Origin: Enterobacteriaceae bacterium B14
Lineage (GTDB): Bacteria; Pseudomonadota; Gammaproteobacteria; Enterobacterales; Enterobacteriaceae
DNA length: 64,000 nucleotides
Assembly: GCA_000307305.1 (NCBI GenBank)
Contig: DF158885.1
Location: forward strand, 90,664 to 154,663
Reading direction: 5' to 3'
Position 1 is the stretch's first letter, and each line of letters begins with the position of its first letter. Shown in pieces: positions 35,509-46,172 of this stretch. The notes under the pieces were generated by a model. It was not told the origin of the DNA. It worked only from the letters and a program-made list of their open reading frames with translations, and ran no database searches. A program made the position numbers and the translations under genes.

Positions 35509-36339
35509 CTATCGCTTAATACGTTTAAATTGCCGTGTTGTATCTGTTAATGCGACCTCTGTTGGTAATCGTTCCATCGAGCTTGCCCCATAAAATCCGT
35601 GGCAGTCAGGGCAATGTTCCATGATATAAGCCGCATCTTCAGGGGTGGATATCGGCCCGCCGTGGCATAAAACAATGATGTCATCGCGAACGGCTTTAGC
35701 CGCTTTCGCCCAGGCATTAATCAGTGGAACGCAGTCTGCCAACGAGAGTGCTGTTTCTGCACCAATGTTACCGCCCGTGGTAAGGCCCATATGAGGCACG
35801 ATGATATCTGCACCCGCTTTTGTCATTGCAACGGCATCATCTTCACTGAAAACATAAGGTGTTGTGAGTAGATCTTTTTGATGTGCTAGGCGGATCATAT
35901 CAACTTCTAGTGCGTAGCCCATCCCTGTTTCTTCCAAGTTCGCGCGGAAGTTGCCGTCTATAAGGCCAACCGTTGGGAAGTTTTGCACCCCTGAGAACCC
36001 GATTGCTCGCAGGTCGTCTAAAAATTTGTCGAACTGGCAGAAAGGGTCTGTGCCATTAACACCCGCCAAAACAGGCGTCTTTTTTACTACGGGCAGAACT
36101 TCTTTCGCCATATCCATGACGATATCATTCGCATTACCGTAGGCCAGTAAACCGGCGAGCGAACCTCTTCCTGCCATGCGATAACGGCCTGAGTTATAAA
36201 TAACAATAAGGTCGATGCCGCCAGCTTCTTCACACTTTGCTGATAGCCCTGTACCCGCACCACCACCGATAATGGGCTCGCGGTTAGCAATCATTGCCCT
36301 AAAGTTTTTCAATAATTCCTGACGTGATAATCCAGACAT
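35509..36339 (-). CDS. TIM-barrel enzyme of the phosphoenolpyruvate-hydrolase-like family
   Basis: 276-residue protein of the family annotated as PEP hydrolase-like or TIM-barrel signal transduction protein (PF09370). Recognisable parts are [43 protein letters not shown] near the N-terminus and [38 protein letters not shown] near the C-terminus. These are ligand-binding loops of an isocitrate-lyase-like barrel. I chose ATG 36339, preceded by GGGAGAG; an earlier in-frame start would overlap the upstream gene. It is paired with a UPF0261 gene, a conserved pairing in bacteria. The real substrate of this pair is not known to me. Confidence 0.8.
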   Translation of the reverse strand: MSGLSRQELLKNFRAMIANREPIIGGGAGTGLSAKCEEAGGIDLIVIYNSGRYRMAGRGSLAGLLAYGNANDIVMDMAKEVLPVVKKTPVLAGVNGTDPFCQFDKFLDDLRAIGFSGVQNFPTVGLIDGNFRANLEETGMGYALEVDMIRLAHQKDLLTTPYVFSEDDAVAMTKAGADIIVPHMGLTTGGNIGAETALSLADCVPLINAWAKAAKAVRDDIIVLCHGGPISTPEDAAYIMEHCPDCHGFYGASSMERLPTEVALTDTTRQFKRIKR

Positions 36340-36352
36340 GGTTCTCTCCCTT

Positions 36353-37564
36353 TTAGTTAAAAATACGACGAAACTCAGTAACGGCTGCTGCGGCAAAACG
36401 TGGGTCGTTGATGTTGTATGGATATGAGATCAGTTGGCGTTTCGCGGTTTGGCTCACTGTCTCTTTTAGCGCGGTGATAAAGGCATTTGAGGCTTCAGGA
36501 TCCCAGAATGGCTGGCCTTCTGCATCTAATACAGAGAATCCGCCTTCAGGGATGAGGAAACGAACCTCGCCTTCACAGGCATTAAGCTTTTCACCAATCC
36601 ATTTACCCATTTGTCGGTTTTCTTCTGCGGTAGTGCGCATTAGCGTGACCTGTGGGTTGTGATGGTAGAACTGACGATCTTTGTATTTAGCAGGCACGGT
36701 TGCGGGATGGCTAAAGTTAATCATATCTAACGCACCACAAGAGGCGACATAGGGGATACGAGATCTGGCGATAGCATCAAAACGGTCTTCACCGCAGGCT
36801 AATACACCTTCGAATAGGAAATCGCAGACTTCAGTTGTCGTCAGATCGAGTACGCCGTCTAGTAAGCCACTATCGGCGAGTTTTTCCATTGCCTTACCGC
36901 CACTGCCCGTTGCGTGAAATACGAGGCAGTCAAAATCATTTTCCAGATCGCCGATAGCAGATTGAATGCAGGGAGTGGTCACACCAAACATGGTTAACCC
37001 GAGCGCAGGTTTATCTTCAACCTGTTCTTCGGTGTGGAATAGCACGGCACCAGCAATTTGATGAGCCGCATTGCTTAGGACTTTGCGAGAGATACGGTTT
37101 AAGCCAGCCACATCAGTTACGGAGTAAAGCATGGAGATGTCACTGGCACCGATATAGCCGGAAATATCACCAGAGGCCATAGTGGAAACCATTAGCTTAG
37201 GTATGCCAATGGGAAGCGCCTGCATGGCTGGGGTAATCAGCGCAGTACCGCCAGAGCCGCCAAGGCCGAGTAGAGCAGCCACATCATTACGGGAAAGAAT
37301 GAATCGCTCAAACGCATCTGACATTGCCACAATGGCCTTACCTCTATCACCACAAAATACGGCGGTGCTGCCTTCTGGGTGATACTCCGCCACCATTGAC
37401 GGAGTAATGTCTGCATGCCAAGCGGTCTTTTCCATTTTTGTCGATAGATCGACCGTTCTCACCGCCAAGCCTGTCTTCTCGACGAGCTGGCCAACGAACT
37501 CTAACTCTTTGCCTTTGGTATCTAACGTTGTCGCAATGTACACATAACTTTGTTTGTGACTCAT
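36353..37564 (-). CDS. UPF0261 / Tm-1-like ATP-binding protein
   Basis: 403 residues, homologous to the N-terminal domain of the tomato Tm-1 virus-resistance protein and to bacterial UPF0261 proteins, which are two-lobed ATP-binding folds. Signature segments: [16 protein letters not shown] at the N-terminus, [42 protein letters not shown], and [30 protein letters not shown]. It is the first gene of a two-gene leftward operon, 13 bases before the TIM-barrel gene, and is divergent from a TetR regulator. The reaction is unknown; the pair is often found with plant-associated or catabolic genes. Confidence 0.82.
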   Translation of the reverse strand: MSHKQSYVYIATTLDTKGKELEFVGQLVEKTGLAVRTVDLSTKMEKTAWHADITPSMVAEYHPEGSTAVFCGDRGKAIVAMSDAFERFILSRNDVAALLGLGGSGGTALITPAMQALPIGIPKLMVSTMASGDISGYIGASDISMLYSVTDVAGLNRISRKVLSNAAHQIAGAVLFHTEEQVEDKPALGLTMFGVTTPCIQSAIGDLENDFDCLVFHATGSGGKAMEKLADSGLLDGVLDLTTTEVCDFLFEGVLACGEDRFDAIARSRIPYVASCGALDMINFSHPATVPAKYKDRQFYHHNPQVTLMRTTAEENRQMGKWIGEKLNACEGEVRFLIPEGGFSVLDAEGQPFWDPEASNAFITALKETVSQTAKRQLISYPYNINDPRFAAAAVTEFRRIFN

Positions 37565-37813
37565 GACCTTACCTCGTTCCTTTGAAGCCCACGTCGACGG
37601 AATAACGTTAACGACTTTGTGTGAGGGCTGACATAATGACCGTATAAAAACGGATGTCTTACTATAAATTGAGATTCACCTATAAAAATGAGACTGAAGT
37701 ATCATTTTTGGGATTGTTTTTCTCAGAAAAAAATCACGGTGTATCTTACTGGTACGCTGGTTCCCTGTAATGTTGAAATCTATCAGGTATCGGCTGTTTA
37801 AAAAGAGGGTATT
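37565..37813. promoter_or_regulatory. divergent control region, UPF0261 operon / tetR
   Basis: 249 bases between divergent genes. AACGTTAACG (37603-37612) contains a perfect eight-base palindrome. AGAGGG at 37803-37808 is the ribosome-binding site of the GTG start at 37814. The operator for the TetR protein is expected here, but I cannot assign it securely. Confidence 0.4.
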
Positions 37814-38452
37814 GTGCCAATAACAAATAATAGAAAGGTAGAAAAGGCGGAGTTAACCAATGCCAGAGCAAGAACAAAGCGCCTTCTCTTAAAAACGGCA
37901 ATGGCAATGTTTGAACAAGGTTCTTTTCCTTCAATCACTGATCTCGCCAATGCATCAGACGTTTCCCGAGCCACAGCTTATCGCTATTTTCCTACTCAAA
38001 GCTCCCTGATTTCTGCCGTCGTTGATGAAAGTTTAGGTCCAATACTCTCTTGGCAGCCTCAGCAAGAGAGTGCAGAAGAGAGAATTATCGAGCTATTAAG
38101 TTTTGCCTATCCACAAATGTTAGAGCATGAAGGCACACTTCGGGCAGCATTGTTCATCTCTTTGCAGCAGTGGGCCAATGAGAGAGCACCAATGGCGACT
38201 CAGAGTGACCGTCTGGTTCGGGGCAATCGTAAGCGTTTGTTGAGTTTGGCTGTTGAGCCACTGAAACCAACACTATCGCCAGAGGCGCTCCAAAGAGTGA
38301 TTCATGCTTTGTCATTAGTATATGGTTCAGAAGTGTTTATGGTTTTGAAGGATATCTGGCAGCTGGAGATAGACGGAATTCAGGACGTGACTCAATGGAT
38401 GGCTAAGGCAATAATTCGTCAGGCAAAAGAAGATATAGAGCAGGGGAAATAG
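37814..38452 (+). CDS. TetR-family regulator
   Basis: 212 residues. The helix-turn-helix is clear: FPSITDLANASDVSRATAYRYFPTQSSLISAVVDESL (residues about 38-74). The C-terminal ligand-binding part is unassigned. GTG start with AGAGGG five bases upstream. Divergent from the UPF0261/TIM-barrel operon, so it most likely represses that operon and responds to a metabolite of its pathway. A strong terminator follows. Confidence 0.88.
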   Translation: MPITNNRKVEKAELTNARARTKRLLLKTAMAMFEQGSFPSITDLANASDVSRATAYRYFPTQSSLISAVVDESLGPILSWQPQQESAEERIIELLSFAYPQMLEHEGTLRAALFISLQQWANERAPMATQSDRLVRGNRKRLLSLAVEPLKPTLSPEALQRVIHALSLVYGSEVFMVLKDIWQLEIDGIQDVTQWMAKAIIRQAKEDIEQGK

Positions 38453-38502
38453 CGCGAATCTTTCAACTCAATCTTAATGCCGTTGGCATGTATTTAGACA
38501 TG

Positions 38503-38536
38503 AAAAAGCCCCGAAATAATTTATCGGGGCTTTTAG
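38503..38536 (+). terminator. terminator after tetR
   Basis: AAAAGCCCCGA (38504-38514) pairs with TCGGGGCTTTT (38524-38534) around a nine-base AT loop; T-run at the end. Confidence 0.88.
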
Positions 38537-39531
38537 GGTAAAACAACGTTAAAGTTAAACATTAACACTTCAATAAGTTAATAAAACATCTAAACGATGT
38601 ACCGGTTTTTTATCAAAAACCTTAAGTATCTATAGCGAATATTTACCTCCGATTAATGATTGAAAGATAAAATTCCTAACACACTTAAACTATTATTAGC
38701 GAGCCTGAAAAAGCTGCTAATTAGTACATCCCCATACGCGATATATACTTTTTACTACGAGGCCTGACATCACACCGCGATATATCATCTACATTAACTA
38801 ACAGAAACAAACCCATTATCGCGGATACATACTCAACTACAGAGCCTTACTTTATCGCGCTACTTACTACACCATTTATCGTGGTGTTTCCAATGACACT
38901 AATTACAGTTATGACTATGAATCAAAACAACATAACTGCTTTTAGTTCCCATATATGCGATGTTACTGCTCTACCGTGGCCTGACTGCTATCGCGAGTCT
39001 CGTTCAAATGAAAAGGTGTTTATAAAACCCCTCGCGAACTTATTTCTACTAACATGGCCTTTATCGCATTTTTAGTATTATTACCAATTTAATGGCAATG
39101 AATATACTAATACTCTAGGAGCATATAAAATAAGAAAATTAACGCTTATCTCGCTTGCTCTGATATCCAATCTACCCCTTTGGTTCGTCATGTCAATATC
39201 ATTTTTAAGAACATTGACTCGACATCACACTTTAAATTTAGACGCAGATTTACATGCTCGCCATTTATTTATAATGTCATGAAATATATATGAATATGTT
39301 ATTTTCAGTTTTTATAATGAAGAGAAATCAGAGGATTATATTTTTTTAACACTATATTTACATGATAATAAAAATCATTTTTATACACGATTCAATAATG
39401 TAATGTATTTACAGACTATTATAGGAAATAAAAGAAATACTGGGTCTGCCATTGGCGATAAGTACAGCAATCTATGGCGTTTATTTATACACCACAGAGA
39501 AATGAGTATTTCAACGCATGCATTTTTAATG
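38537..39531. other. about 1 kb AT-rich non-coding region with repeated CGCGATA heptamers
   Basis: No convincing gene. Five exact copies of the heptamer CGCGATA/TATCGCG occur at 38737 and 38776 (forward), and 38817, 38853 and 38989 (reverse). One-mismatch copies are at 38877 (TATCGTG) and 39062 (TATCGCA). The first four are spaced 39, 41 and 36 bases. The surrounding DNA is AT-rich and CT-skewed on this strand. Short open frames here (for example 38881-39075) lack ribosome-binding sites and run through the heptamers. Confidence 0.5.
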
Positions 39532-39948
39532 TTACGCCAGAAGGCTGTTGATATAAAAAACGGCAATAATAGCGTAGATGCAGGTTATCACCCGGGTATG
39601 GCTAATGGTTTTGCGCTTGATGACTTGCTCGGTTTTATTAATATTAAAAACAGGGCTATAGGTGAGGATGGCTGGATTGTCAGGCAGCATAACTAGAAGC
39701 TGGATAACAATCATGATCCCTGCAATGGCTTGAACGGAGTAGTTATCCGCGAAGTTGATGCCATCAAGTGAAGAGAGCGGGAATTCACCGCCGCCAAAAA
39801 CAAACATTTGGCCACAAACGACGAGCAGTTCGAGGAAGGAGATAGAGGCAAGCATGAAGAGACTGGGTTTTTCTGGTAGATGGTTTTCGATATAGCCAAT
39901 AATTGCCACGACTAGGAAGGAACCGAGTAAATAAACTAAAAACAACAT
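39532..39948 (-). CDS. small integral membrane protein, function unknown
   Basis: 138 residues with four predicted membrane helices: LFLVYLLGSFLVVAIIGYI (3-21), FMLASISFLELLVVCGQMFVF (31-51), VQAIAGIMIVIQLLVML (73-89) and ITCIYAIIAVFYINSLL (120-136). A cytosolic or periplasmic loop with basic residues precedes the last helix. AAGGAT lies at good spacing before the ATG, which supports a real gene. I do not recognise the family. It stands alone between two long AT-rich gaps, an arrangement common for acquired genes. An overlapping frame on the other strand is less credible. Confidence 0.65.
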   Translation of the reverse strand: MLFLVYLLGSFLVVAIIGYIENHLPEKPSLFMLASISFLELLVVCGQMFVFGGGEFPLSSLDGINFADNYSVQAIAGIMIVIQLLVMLPDNPAILTYSPVFNINKTEQVIKRKTISHTRVITCIYAIIAVFYINSLLA

Positions 39949-40538
39949 GCTGCTTCATCCTTGGTGCACTCTATACGGCACTACTAATACATAAACTCAT
40001 CATGAGTAACGGGCTGCTCATGCCCCTACTTTCCTTGCTTTACAACACTGAGTGAATATCCTTGCTAACGAGAATACCTTAGATTCACGCCTTAATAATA
40101 AAGCTATAAAGCCGATATAAATAAGCTATTTCGATTTATCCCAATGAAGTGGCGAAAGTATACTCTGTAAATAAAAAATAATCTTCACCTATCCGTTATA
40201 GAGGTTGTTTATTTTTACGAGAAATAGTGACTGTAAAAATGATGTGAATTCCAACTCGGGAATATATTTTATATAATTGTTTTTTATTGATTTTTTATGT
40301 TTTTTTTGCCGTGATGTCATTAACTATTTTTTAATAATTGATGCTCGGCAATACGGTGAATTGTATATCTTCGAATATATCGCTGTATATATTAACAGTG
40401 ACTTGTGGATCAGGGTAATAATAAGGAAGGGAAGTAAAAATCAGTTATTAATAGTTGCTGAGTAAGTCACATTATATGTCTTCAGTGAATACCTGCGTAA
40501 ACAGCGACTTTCTGTTTTTGTATCTACGCAGGTAAAGC
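39949..40538. other. 590-base AT-rich gap
   Basis: No gene supported. A 62-codon frame (40277-40465) is Phe/Ile-rich as expected from AT-rich noise and has no ribosome-binding site. The region holds the promoter of the membrane-protein gene (leftward, right part of the gap) and the 3' flank of fdhD. Confidence 0.4.
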
Positions 40539-41366
40539 TTATAAGTTAAACGTTCCTTCGCTCAATCTTTGTGGATGCGTATAAATGGTGGCTCTTCCTG
40601 GTTTGCTGAATCCCACTAATGTCAGATTACAGCGTTCTGCGACGTCTATTGCTAGAGTCGTTGCCGCAGAGACAGCGAACAGAATTTCTGCACCGCACAT
40701 TGCTGTTTTCTGCACCATTTCATAGCTGGCTCGACTGGATACCAGAACTGCTCCTTGTTGCCATTCTGGCTGTTTTGCCCTCATCCCTATCACTTTGTCT
40801 AGGGCGACATGCCTGCCCACATCTTCGCAGCCCCCTAATAGAAGACCCTCTGGTGAAATCCATGCGGCGGCATGGGTACAACCTGTAAGCCCTCCTACTG
40901 TTTGCACTTGAGTGAGTTGCTCTAATGCTTGGTCAAGATGGTCTAGATTAAAGTGTTGGGTAAAAGGGAGCGGAGTGATGGGTTTCAACACTTCGGCAAG
41001 TTGCTCTACACCGCAGACACCACAGCCCGTACGCCCTGCCATTGCTCGGCGGCGCTCTTTCAGATGGACAAAGCAGCGAGTGGCTAGCTCGATATGCACT
41101 TCCAAGCCATCGCAGCTCTTTTTTATGTCTATACTGTAGATCTCTCGCGGAGATTGGATAATGCCCTCTGCGAGAGAGAAACCGAGAGCAAAAAATTCAA
41201 GCTCTTTGGGGGTCACCATCATAACGACGTGTGCAATACCGTTATAAACTAAAGCGACAGGAACTTCTTCGGCTACCCAATCTAGAGCCTCTGCATTAAC
41301 AGATTGGCGTCGATAGACATTTTTTTGTGTTGCACCGTCAATGGGTACCACTTTAGTAGTATTCAT
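40539..41366 (-). CDS. fdhD: FdhD, sulfurtransferase for formate dehydrogenase maturation
   Basis: Moves sulfur from IscS to the molybdenum cofactor of formate dehydrogenases, without which they are inactive. 275 residues from ATG 41366 (E. coli 277). The conserved [13 protein letters not shown] has the sulfur-carrying Cys115-x-x-Cys118 pair. Other family segments are [33 protein letters not shown] and [16 protein letters not shown]. An upstream ATG at 41405 has its only purine run directly against the start. Divergent from fdoG, as in E. coli. Confidence 0.94.
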   Translation of the reverse strand: MNTTKVVPIDGATQKNVYRRQSVNAEALDWVAEEVPVALVYNGIAHVVMMVTPKELEFFALGFSLAEGIIQSPREIYSIDIKKSCDGLEVHIELATRCFVHLKERRRAMAGRTGCGVCGVEQLAEVLKPITPLPFTQHFNLDHLDQALEQLTQVQTVGGLTGCTHAAAWISPEGLLLGGCEDVGRHVALDKVIGMRAKQPEWQQGAVLVSSRASYEMVQKTAMCGAEILFAVSAATTLAIDVAERCNLTLVGFSKPGRATIYTHPQRLSEGTFNL

Positions 41367-41560
41367 TATATTCACTGTAAATAAACCACTCTGTAACAAC
41401 CCCATCCTTAATGATAGTATCTCTATCTGTATGGATGGTGATCAAGCTTAATATAGTGACAGATAAAGTATAGGTAACCATATCATAAGAAAAAATCATA
41501 TATTTCTTATGTAATTGTACATTTTTAAGCATTGTGGGAAGACATATGAAGGAGAAAACC
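41367..41560. promoter_or_regulatory. divergent fdhD / fdoG control region
   Basis: About 194 AT-rich bases between two divergent formate-dehydrogenase genes. AAGGAG at 41549-41554 is the fdoG ribosome-binding site. I see no clear FNR or NarL site; low regulation, as for E. coli fdo, would fit. Confidence 0.4.
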
Positions 41561-44500
41561 ATGCAGGTCAGCAGAAGACAGTTCTTCAAGATCTGTGCTG
41601 GCGGTATGGCAGGAACAACGGTGGCTGCATTAGGGTTTACACCAGCTGCAGCACTCGCGCAATCTCGTAACTATAAATTGCTACGAGCGACCGAGACCCG
41701 AAATACCTGCACATATTGTTCCGTTGGCTGTGGGCTGTTGATGTACAGCTTGGGCGATGGCGCTAAAAACGCGAAAGCCAGTATATTCCATATTGAAGGG
41801 GACCCGGACCATCCGGTAAACAGAGGTGCGCTTTGCCCGAAAGGTGCAGGCCTGTTGGATTATATCCACAGTGAAAACCGTCTGAAATACCCTGAGTATC
41901 GCGCGCCAGGCTCTGATAAATGGCAGCGCATTAGCTGGGATGAGGCATTTACCCGCATCGCCAAGCTAATGAAAGAAGATAGAGATGCAAACTTCCAAGC
42001 AACCAATGATGCTGGCGTGACGGTAAACCGCTGGTTATCTACGGGGATGTTGTGTGCATCAGCGTCGAGCAACGAAACAGGTTTGCTGACGCAAAAATTT
42101 GCCCGCTCTCTGGGCATGTTGGCGGTAGATAACCAAGCGCGTGTCTGACACGGACCAACGGTAGCAAGTCTTGCTCCATCATTTGGTCGCGGTGCGATGA
42201 CCAACCACTGGGTTGATATCAAAAACGCAAATTTAGTTGTTGTTATGGGTGGTAATGCGGCAGAAGCGCATCCAGTGGGTTTCCGCTGGGCGATGGAAGC
42301 CAAAATTCATAACAATGCCAAGCTTATCGTCATTGATCCACGCTTTACCCGTACTGCGGCTGTGGCAGATTTCTATACGCCTATCCGTTCTGGTACTGAT
42401 ATTGCGTTCCTCTCTGGCGTTATCCTTTATCTGCTGAATAACGAAAAAGTACATCGTGAATATGTTGAAGCCTACACCAACGCGAGCCTGATTATTCGCG
42501 AGGACTATAGCTTCGATGATGGCCTTTTCAGCGGTTATGACGAGGCAACTCGCAAGTACGACAAAACCACTTGGAACTACGAGCTAGATGAACAGGGCTA
42601 CGCGAAACGCGACCTGACACTGAGCCACCCACGCTGTGTGTGGAATCTGTTGAAAGAGCACGTAAGCCGCTATACACCAGATGTTGTTGAAAATATCTGT
42701 GGTACGCCGAAGGCCGATTTCCTTAAGGTTTGTGAGTACATTGCAGAGACTAGCGCACCGGATAAAACCACTTCTTTCCTATACGCACTGGGCTGGACTC
42801 AGCACACGGTTGGTTCTCAGAACATCCGTACCATGGCGATGATCCAGCTCCTGCTGGGTAATATGGGGATGGCTGGCGGCGGTGTGAACGCCTTACGTGG
42901 ACACTCCAACATTCAGGGTCTGACCGATCTTGGCCTGCTGTCACAAAACCTGCCGGGTTATATGACGCTGCCGTCTGAAAAACAAGCTGACCTAACAACC
43001 TATCTTGCTGCGAATACGCCAAAAGCGACGCTGCCGGGTCAGGTGAACTACTGGAGTAACTATCCGAAATTCTTCGTCAGTATGATGAAGAGCTTCTATG
43101 GTGATAAGGCTCAGTTAGAGAACAGCTGGGGTTATGACTGGTTACCGAAGTGGGATCAGGGCTATGACGTACTGAAATACTTCCAAATGATGGAAGCCGG
43201 TAAAGTGAATGGCTACATCTGCCAAGGCTTTAACCCTGTCGCCTCGTTCCCTAACAAGAACAAGGTTATCGGTGCGCTTTCCAAGCTGAAGTTCATGGTC
43301 ACGATCGACCCGCTACAGACAGAAACAGCCTCTTTCTGGCAGAACCATGGCGAGATGAACGATGTTGATCCATCGAAAATCCAGACGGAAGTTTTCCGCC
43401 TGCCATCTACCTGCTTTGCTGAAGAAAATGGTTCGATTGTCAACTCTGGCCGTTGGTTACAGTGGCACTGGCAAGGTGCTGATGCACCCGGAGAGGCTCT
43501 GAATGATGGTGAAATCCTGTCTGGCCTTCTGTCTCGTCTGCGCGATATGTACAGCAAAGAGGGCGGCAAAGGCATAGAACCTCTGATGAACATGTCTTGG
43601 AACTACATGACGCCGCATAACCCTCATTCGGAAGAAGTCGCGAAAGAGAATAACGGTTATGCCTTGGCGGATATCACCGATGCAAATGGCAATGTGGTTG
43701 TTAAGAAAGGTGAGCTGCTAAGTAGCTTTGCACAGTTGAAAGACGATGGTACGACATCCAGTGCATGCTGGATCTTTACCGGAAGCTGGACGCCTGCGGG
43801 CAACCAGATGGCCCGCCGTGATAACGCTGATCCATCTGGATTGGGTAACACGCTAGGCTGGGCTTGGGCATGGCCACTGAACCGTCGTATTCTGTATAAC
43901 CGTGCATCTGCAGATCCACAGGGTAAAGCGTGGGATCCGAAACGTAAGCTTATTGAATGGGATGGCGCGAAGTGGAGCGGCATTGATATCCCTGACTACA
44001 GCGCAGCTGCACCGGGGTCAGATGTTGGTCCGTTCATCATGCAGCCTGAAGGTATGGGACGCCTGTTTGCCCTTGATAAGATGGCGGAAGGCCCATTCCC
44101 TGAGCACTACGAACCTTTCGAAACGCCAATTTCGACGAACCCACTGCATCCAAAAGTTATCTCTAACCCGGCAGCTCGCGTGTTTGAAGATGACCTGAAA
44201 AGCATGGGTGATGCGAAAGACTTCCCGTATGTCGGTACGACTTATCGCCTGACCGAGCATTTCCACTTCTGGACAAAACACGCCACGCTGAATGCCATTA
44301 TGCAGCCAGAGCAGTTTATCGAGATCGGTGAAACGCTGGCAGCGAAGAAAGGCATACAGGCCGGAGATACGGTAAAAGTCAGCTCCAGCCGTGGCTTTAT
44401 CAAGGCCAAAGCGGTTGTTACCAAGCGTATTCGTACCCTCAAGGTCAACGGTCAGGATGTCGATACTATCGGTATTCCACTGCACTGGGGCTATGAAGGT

Positions 44501-44608
44501 GTGGCGAAGAAAGGCTATCTGGCTAACACACTGACGCCGTTTATCGGTGATGCCAACTCACAAACGCCAGAATTTAAGGCGTTCTTGGTCAACGTAGAGA
44601 AGGTGTAA
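41561..44608 (+). CDS. fdoG: FdoG, formate dehydrogenase-O alpha subunit, selenoprotein
   Basis: Periplasm-facing molybdopterin enzyme oxidising formate to CO2. Begins with a twin-arginine signal, QVSRRQFFKICAGG. A 4Fe-4S site follows (NTCTYCSVGCG ... ALCPKGAG). The frame contains TGA at 42146-42148, codon 196, in the context NQARV-Sec-HGPTVA. That is exactly the selenocysteine position of E. coli FdnG/FdoG, and the frame continues without break for 819 codons. Total 1015 residues. High similarity throughout, for example MGMAGGGVNALRGHSNIQGLTDLG. AAGGAG precedes ATG 41561. First gene of fdoGHI-fdhE. Software that reads TGA as stop would split it into two false genes. Confidence 0.97.
42146..42185 (+). 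promoter_or_regulatory. bacterial SECIS element of fdoG
   Basis: Starts at the UGA codon. The apical hairpin is GG-U-AGCA-AGUCU-UGCUCC (42160-42177). The stem GGAGCA/UGCUCC has a bulged U at 42162, and the loop contains GU, the two features SelB recognises in E. coli fdhF and fdnG. It lies 11 bases after UGA, the required distance. Confidence 0.88.
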
Positions 44609-44620
44609 CGGAGGCAACTT

Positions 44621-45529
44621 ATGTCAATGCAATCTCAAGACATTATAAAGCGTTCCGCCACCAACGCGCTGACGCCGCCTCCACAGGCGCGCGATCACCA
44701 GGAAGAAGTGGCAAAACTGATCGATGTTACCACCTGTATCGGCTGTAAAGCCTGTCAGGTGGCTTGTTCAGAGTGGAACGATATTCGCGATGAGATCGGC
44801 CATAACGTCGGGGTTTATGATAATCCGGCGGACTTGACGGCAAAATCGTGGACGGTGATGCGTTTCTCTGAGGTTGAAGAGAATGGCAAGCTGGAGTGGT
44901 TAATTCGTAAAGATGGCTGCATGCACTGTAGCGATCCGGGCTGCCTGAAGGCATGCCCATCTGCGGGGGCCATAATCCAGTACGCTAATGGCATCGTCGA
45001 TTTCCAGTCAGAGCACTGTATCGGCTGTGGTTACTGTATTGCAGGGTGTCCGTTCGACGTACCGCGCTTAAACAAAGACGATAATCGGGTGTACAAATGT
45101 ACCCTGTGTGTCGACCGCGTTAGCGTGGGCCAAGAGCCAGCCTGTGTGAAAACGTGCCCAACGGGTGCGATTCACTTCGGTTCGAAAAAGGACATGAAAG
45201 ATTTAGCCGCACAGCGTGTTGCAGAGCTGAAAACCCGTGGTTATGAAAACGCTGGGTTATACGATCCGCAAGGCGTAGGTGGTACACACGTTATGTATGT
45301 ACTGCACCACGCTGACCGCCCGCAGCTTTATCATAATCTGCCGAAAGATCCGACGATTAGCCCAGCAATCAGTCTGTGGAAAGGTGTTTTGAAACCGCTC
45401 TCTGCGGCAGGTTTCATCGCGACTTTCGCTGGCTTGATCTATCACTACATTGGCATGGGGCCAAATACCGTCGACGAAGATGATGACGTAGAACACGACG
45501 AGAGCAAGAAGGGAGATCATCATGAGTAA
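44621..45529 (+). CDS. fdoH: FdoH, formate dehydrogenase-O iron-sulfur subunit
   Basis: Electron-transfer subunit with four 4Fe-4S clusters, moving electrons from FdoG to the membrane cytochrome. 302 residues. Cys clusters: [11 protein letters not shown] (about 38-48), [14 protein letters not shown] (about 98), [11 protein letters not shown] (about 132) and [20 protein letters not shown] (about 158). One C-terminal membrane helix (about 258-278) anchors it on the periplasmic side. GGAGG precedes the ATG, 12 bases after fdoG. Ends in an acidic/His tail. Confidence 0.96.
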   Translation: MSMQSQDIIKRSATNALTPPPQARDHQEEVAKLIDVTTCIGCKACQVACSEWNDIRDEIGHNVGVYDNPADLTAKSWTVMRFSEVEENGKLEWLIRKDGCMHCSDPGCLKACPSAGAIIQYANGIVDFQSEHCIGCGYCIAGCPFDVPRLNKDDNRVYKCTLCVDRVSVGQEPACVKTCPTGAIHFGSKKDMKDLAAQRVAELKTRGYENAGLYDPQGVGGTHVMYVLHHADRPQLYHNLPKDPTISPAISLWKGVLKPLSAAGFIATFAGLIYHYIGMGPNTVDEDDDVEHDESKKGDHHE

Positions 45530-46172
45530 GAAAGACAAGATGATTGTACGCACCAAGTTTATTGAGCGGGCTTGCCACTGGACAGTGGTTATCTGCTTTT
45601 TCTTGGTGTCACTCTCTGGCATCGCCATGTTCTTCCCTACGCTAAAGTGGTTGACTGAAACCTTCGGTACACCACAGATGGGGCGTATTTTGCACCCATT
45701 CTTCGGCGTTGTGATCTTCATCGCACTGATGTTTATGTTCACCCGTTTTGTGAAACACAATCTATTCGATCGTGAAGACCTGAACTGGTTCAAAAACATC
45801 AAAGAGGTGTTGAAAGGCAACGAGCATGAAGTGGCAGATGTAGGCAAATATAACGCCGGTCAGAAAATGATGTTTTGGAGCATCATGAGTCTGATTTGGG
45901 TGTTGCTGGTAACCGGTATTATTATTTGGCGACCTCTGTTTGCCGAATACTTCCCGATCCCTGTTATCCGTATTGCTCTGCTCGTCCATGCTGTTGCGGC
46001 AATCGTGTTGATTCACGCTATCCTTATCCATATGTATATGGCGTTTTGGGTGAAAGGCTCCATTAAAGGCATGATTGAAGGTAAAGTCAGCCGTAAATGG
46101 GCACAGAAGCATCACCCTCGCTGGTATCGTAAGGTTGCCGCTAAAGAAGCCGAGGAAGAGAAGAAGCAATGA
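45522..46172 (+). CDS. fdoI: FdoI, formate dehydrogenase-O cytochrome b556 subunit
   Basis: Membrane subunit with two b hemes that passes electrons to quinone. 216 residues and four transmembrane helices, with His in [22 protein letters not shown] and the pair [23 protein letters not shown] as heme ligands. The protein overlaps fdoH by eight bases and fdhE by four, which suggests tight translational coupling. Confidence 0.96.
   Translation: MSKKDKMIVRTKFIERACHWTVVICFFLVSLSGIAMFFPTLKWLTETFGTPQMGRILHPFFGVVIFIALMFMFTRFVKHNLFDREDLNWFKNIKEVLKGNEHEVADVGKYNAGQKMMFWSIMSLIWVLLVTGIIIWRPLFAEYFPIPVIRIALLVHAVAAIVLIHAILIHMYMAFWVKGSIKGMIEGKVSRKWAQKHHPRWYRKVAAKEAEEEKKQ

Noticed and set aside
38881-39075. 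Small rightward gene in the gap after tetR
   Set aside because: No ribosome-binding site, unusual composition, and it runs through the heptamer cluster; best seen as a chance open frame.
39403-39696. 97-codon rightward gene opposite the small membrane protein
   Set aside because: Overlaps the membrane-protein gene, which has better start signals and clear helices; no ribosome-binding site was seen.
44018-44485. 155-codon leftward frame inside fdoG
   Set aside because: Antisense shadow of a highly conserved gene, with no start signals.
41561-44608. fdoG looks like two adjacent genes, or a gene broken by a stop codon
   Set aside because: The TGA is at the known selenocysteine position 196, is followed by a SECIS hairpin, and selA and selB are in the same window.
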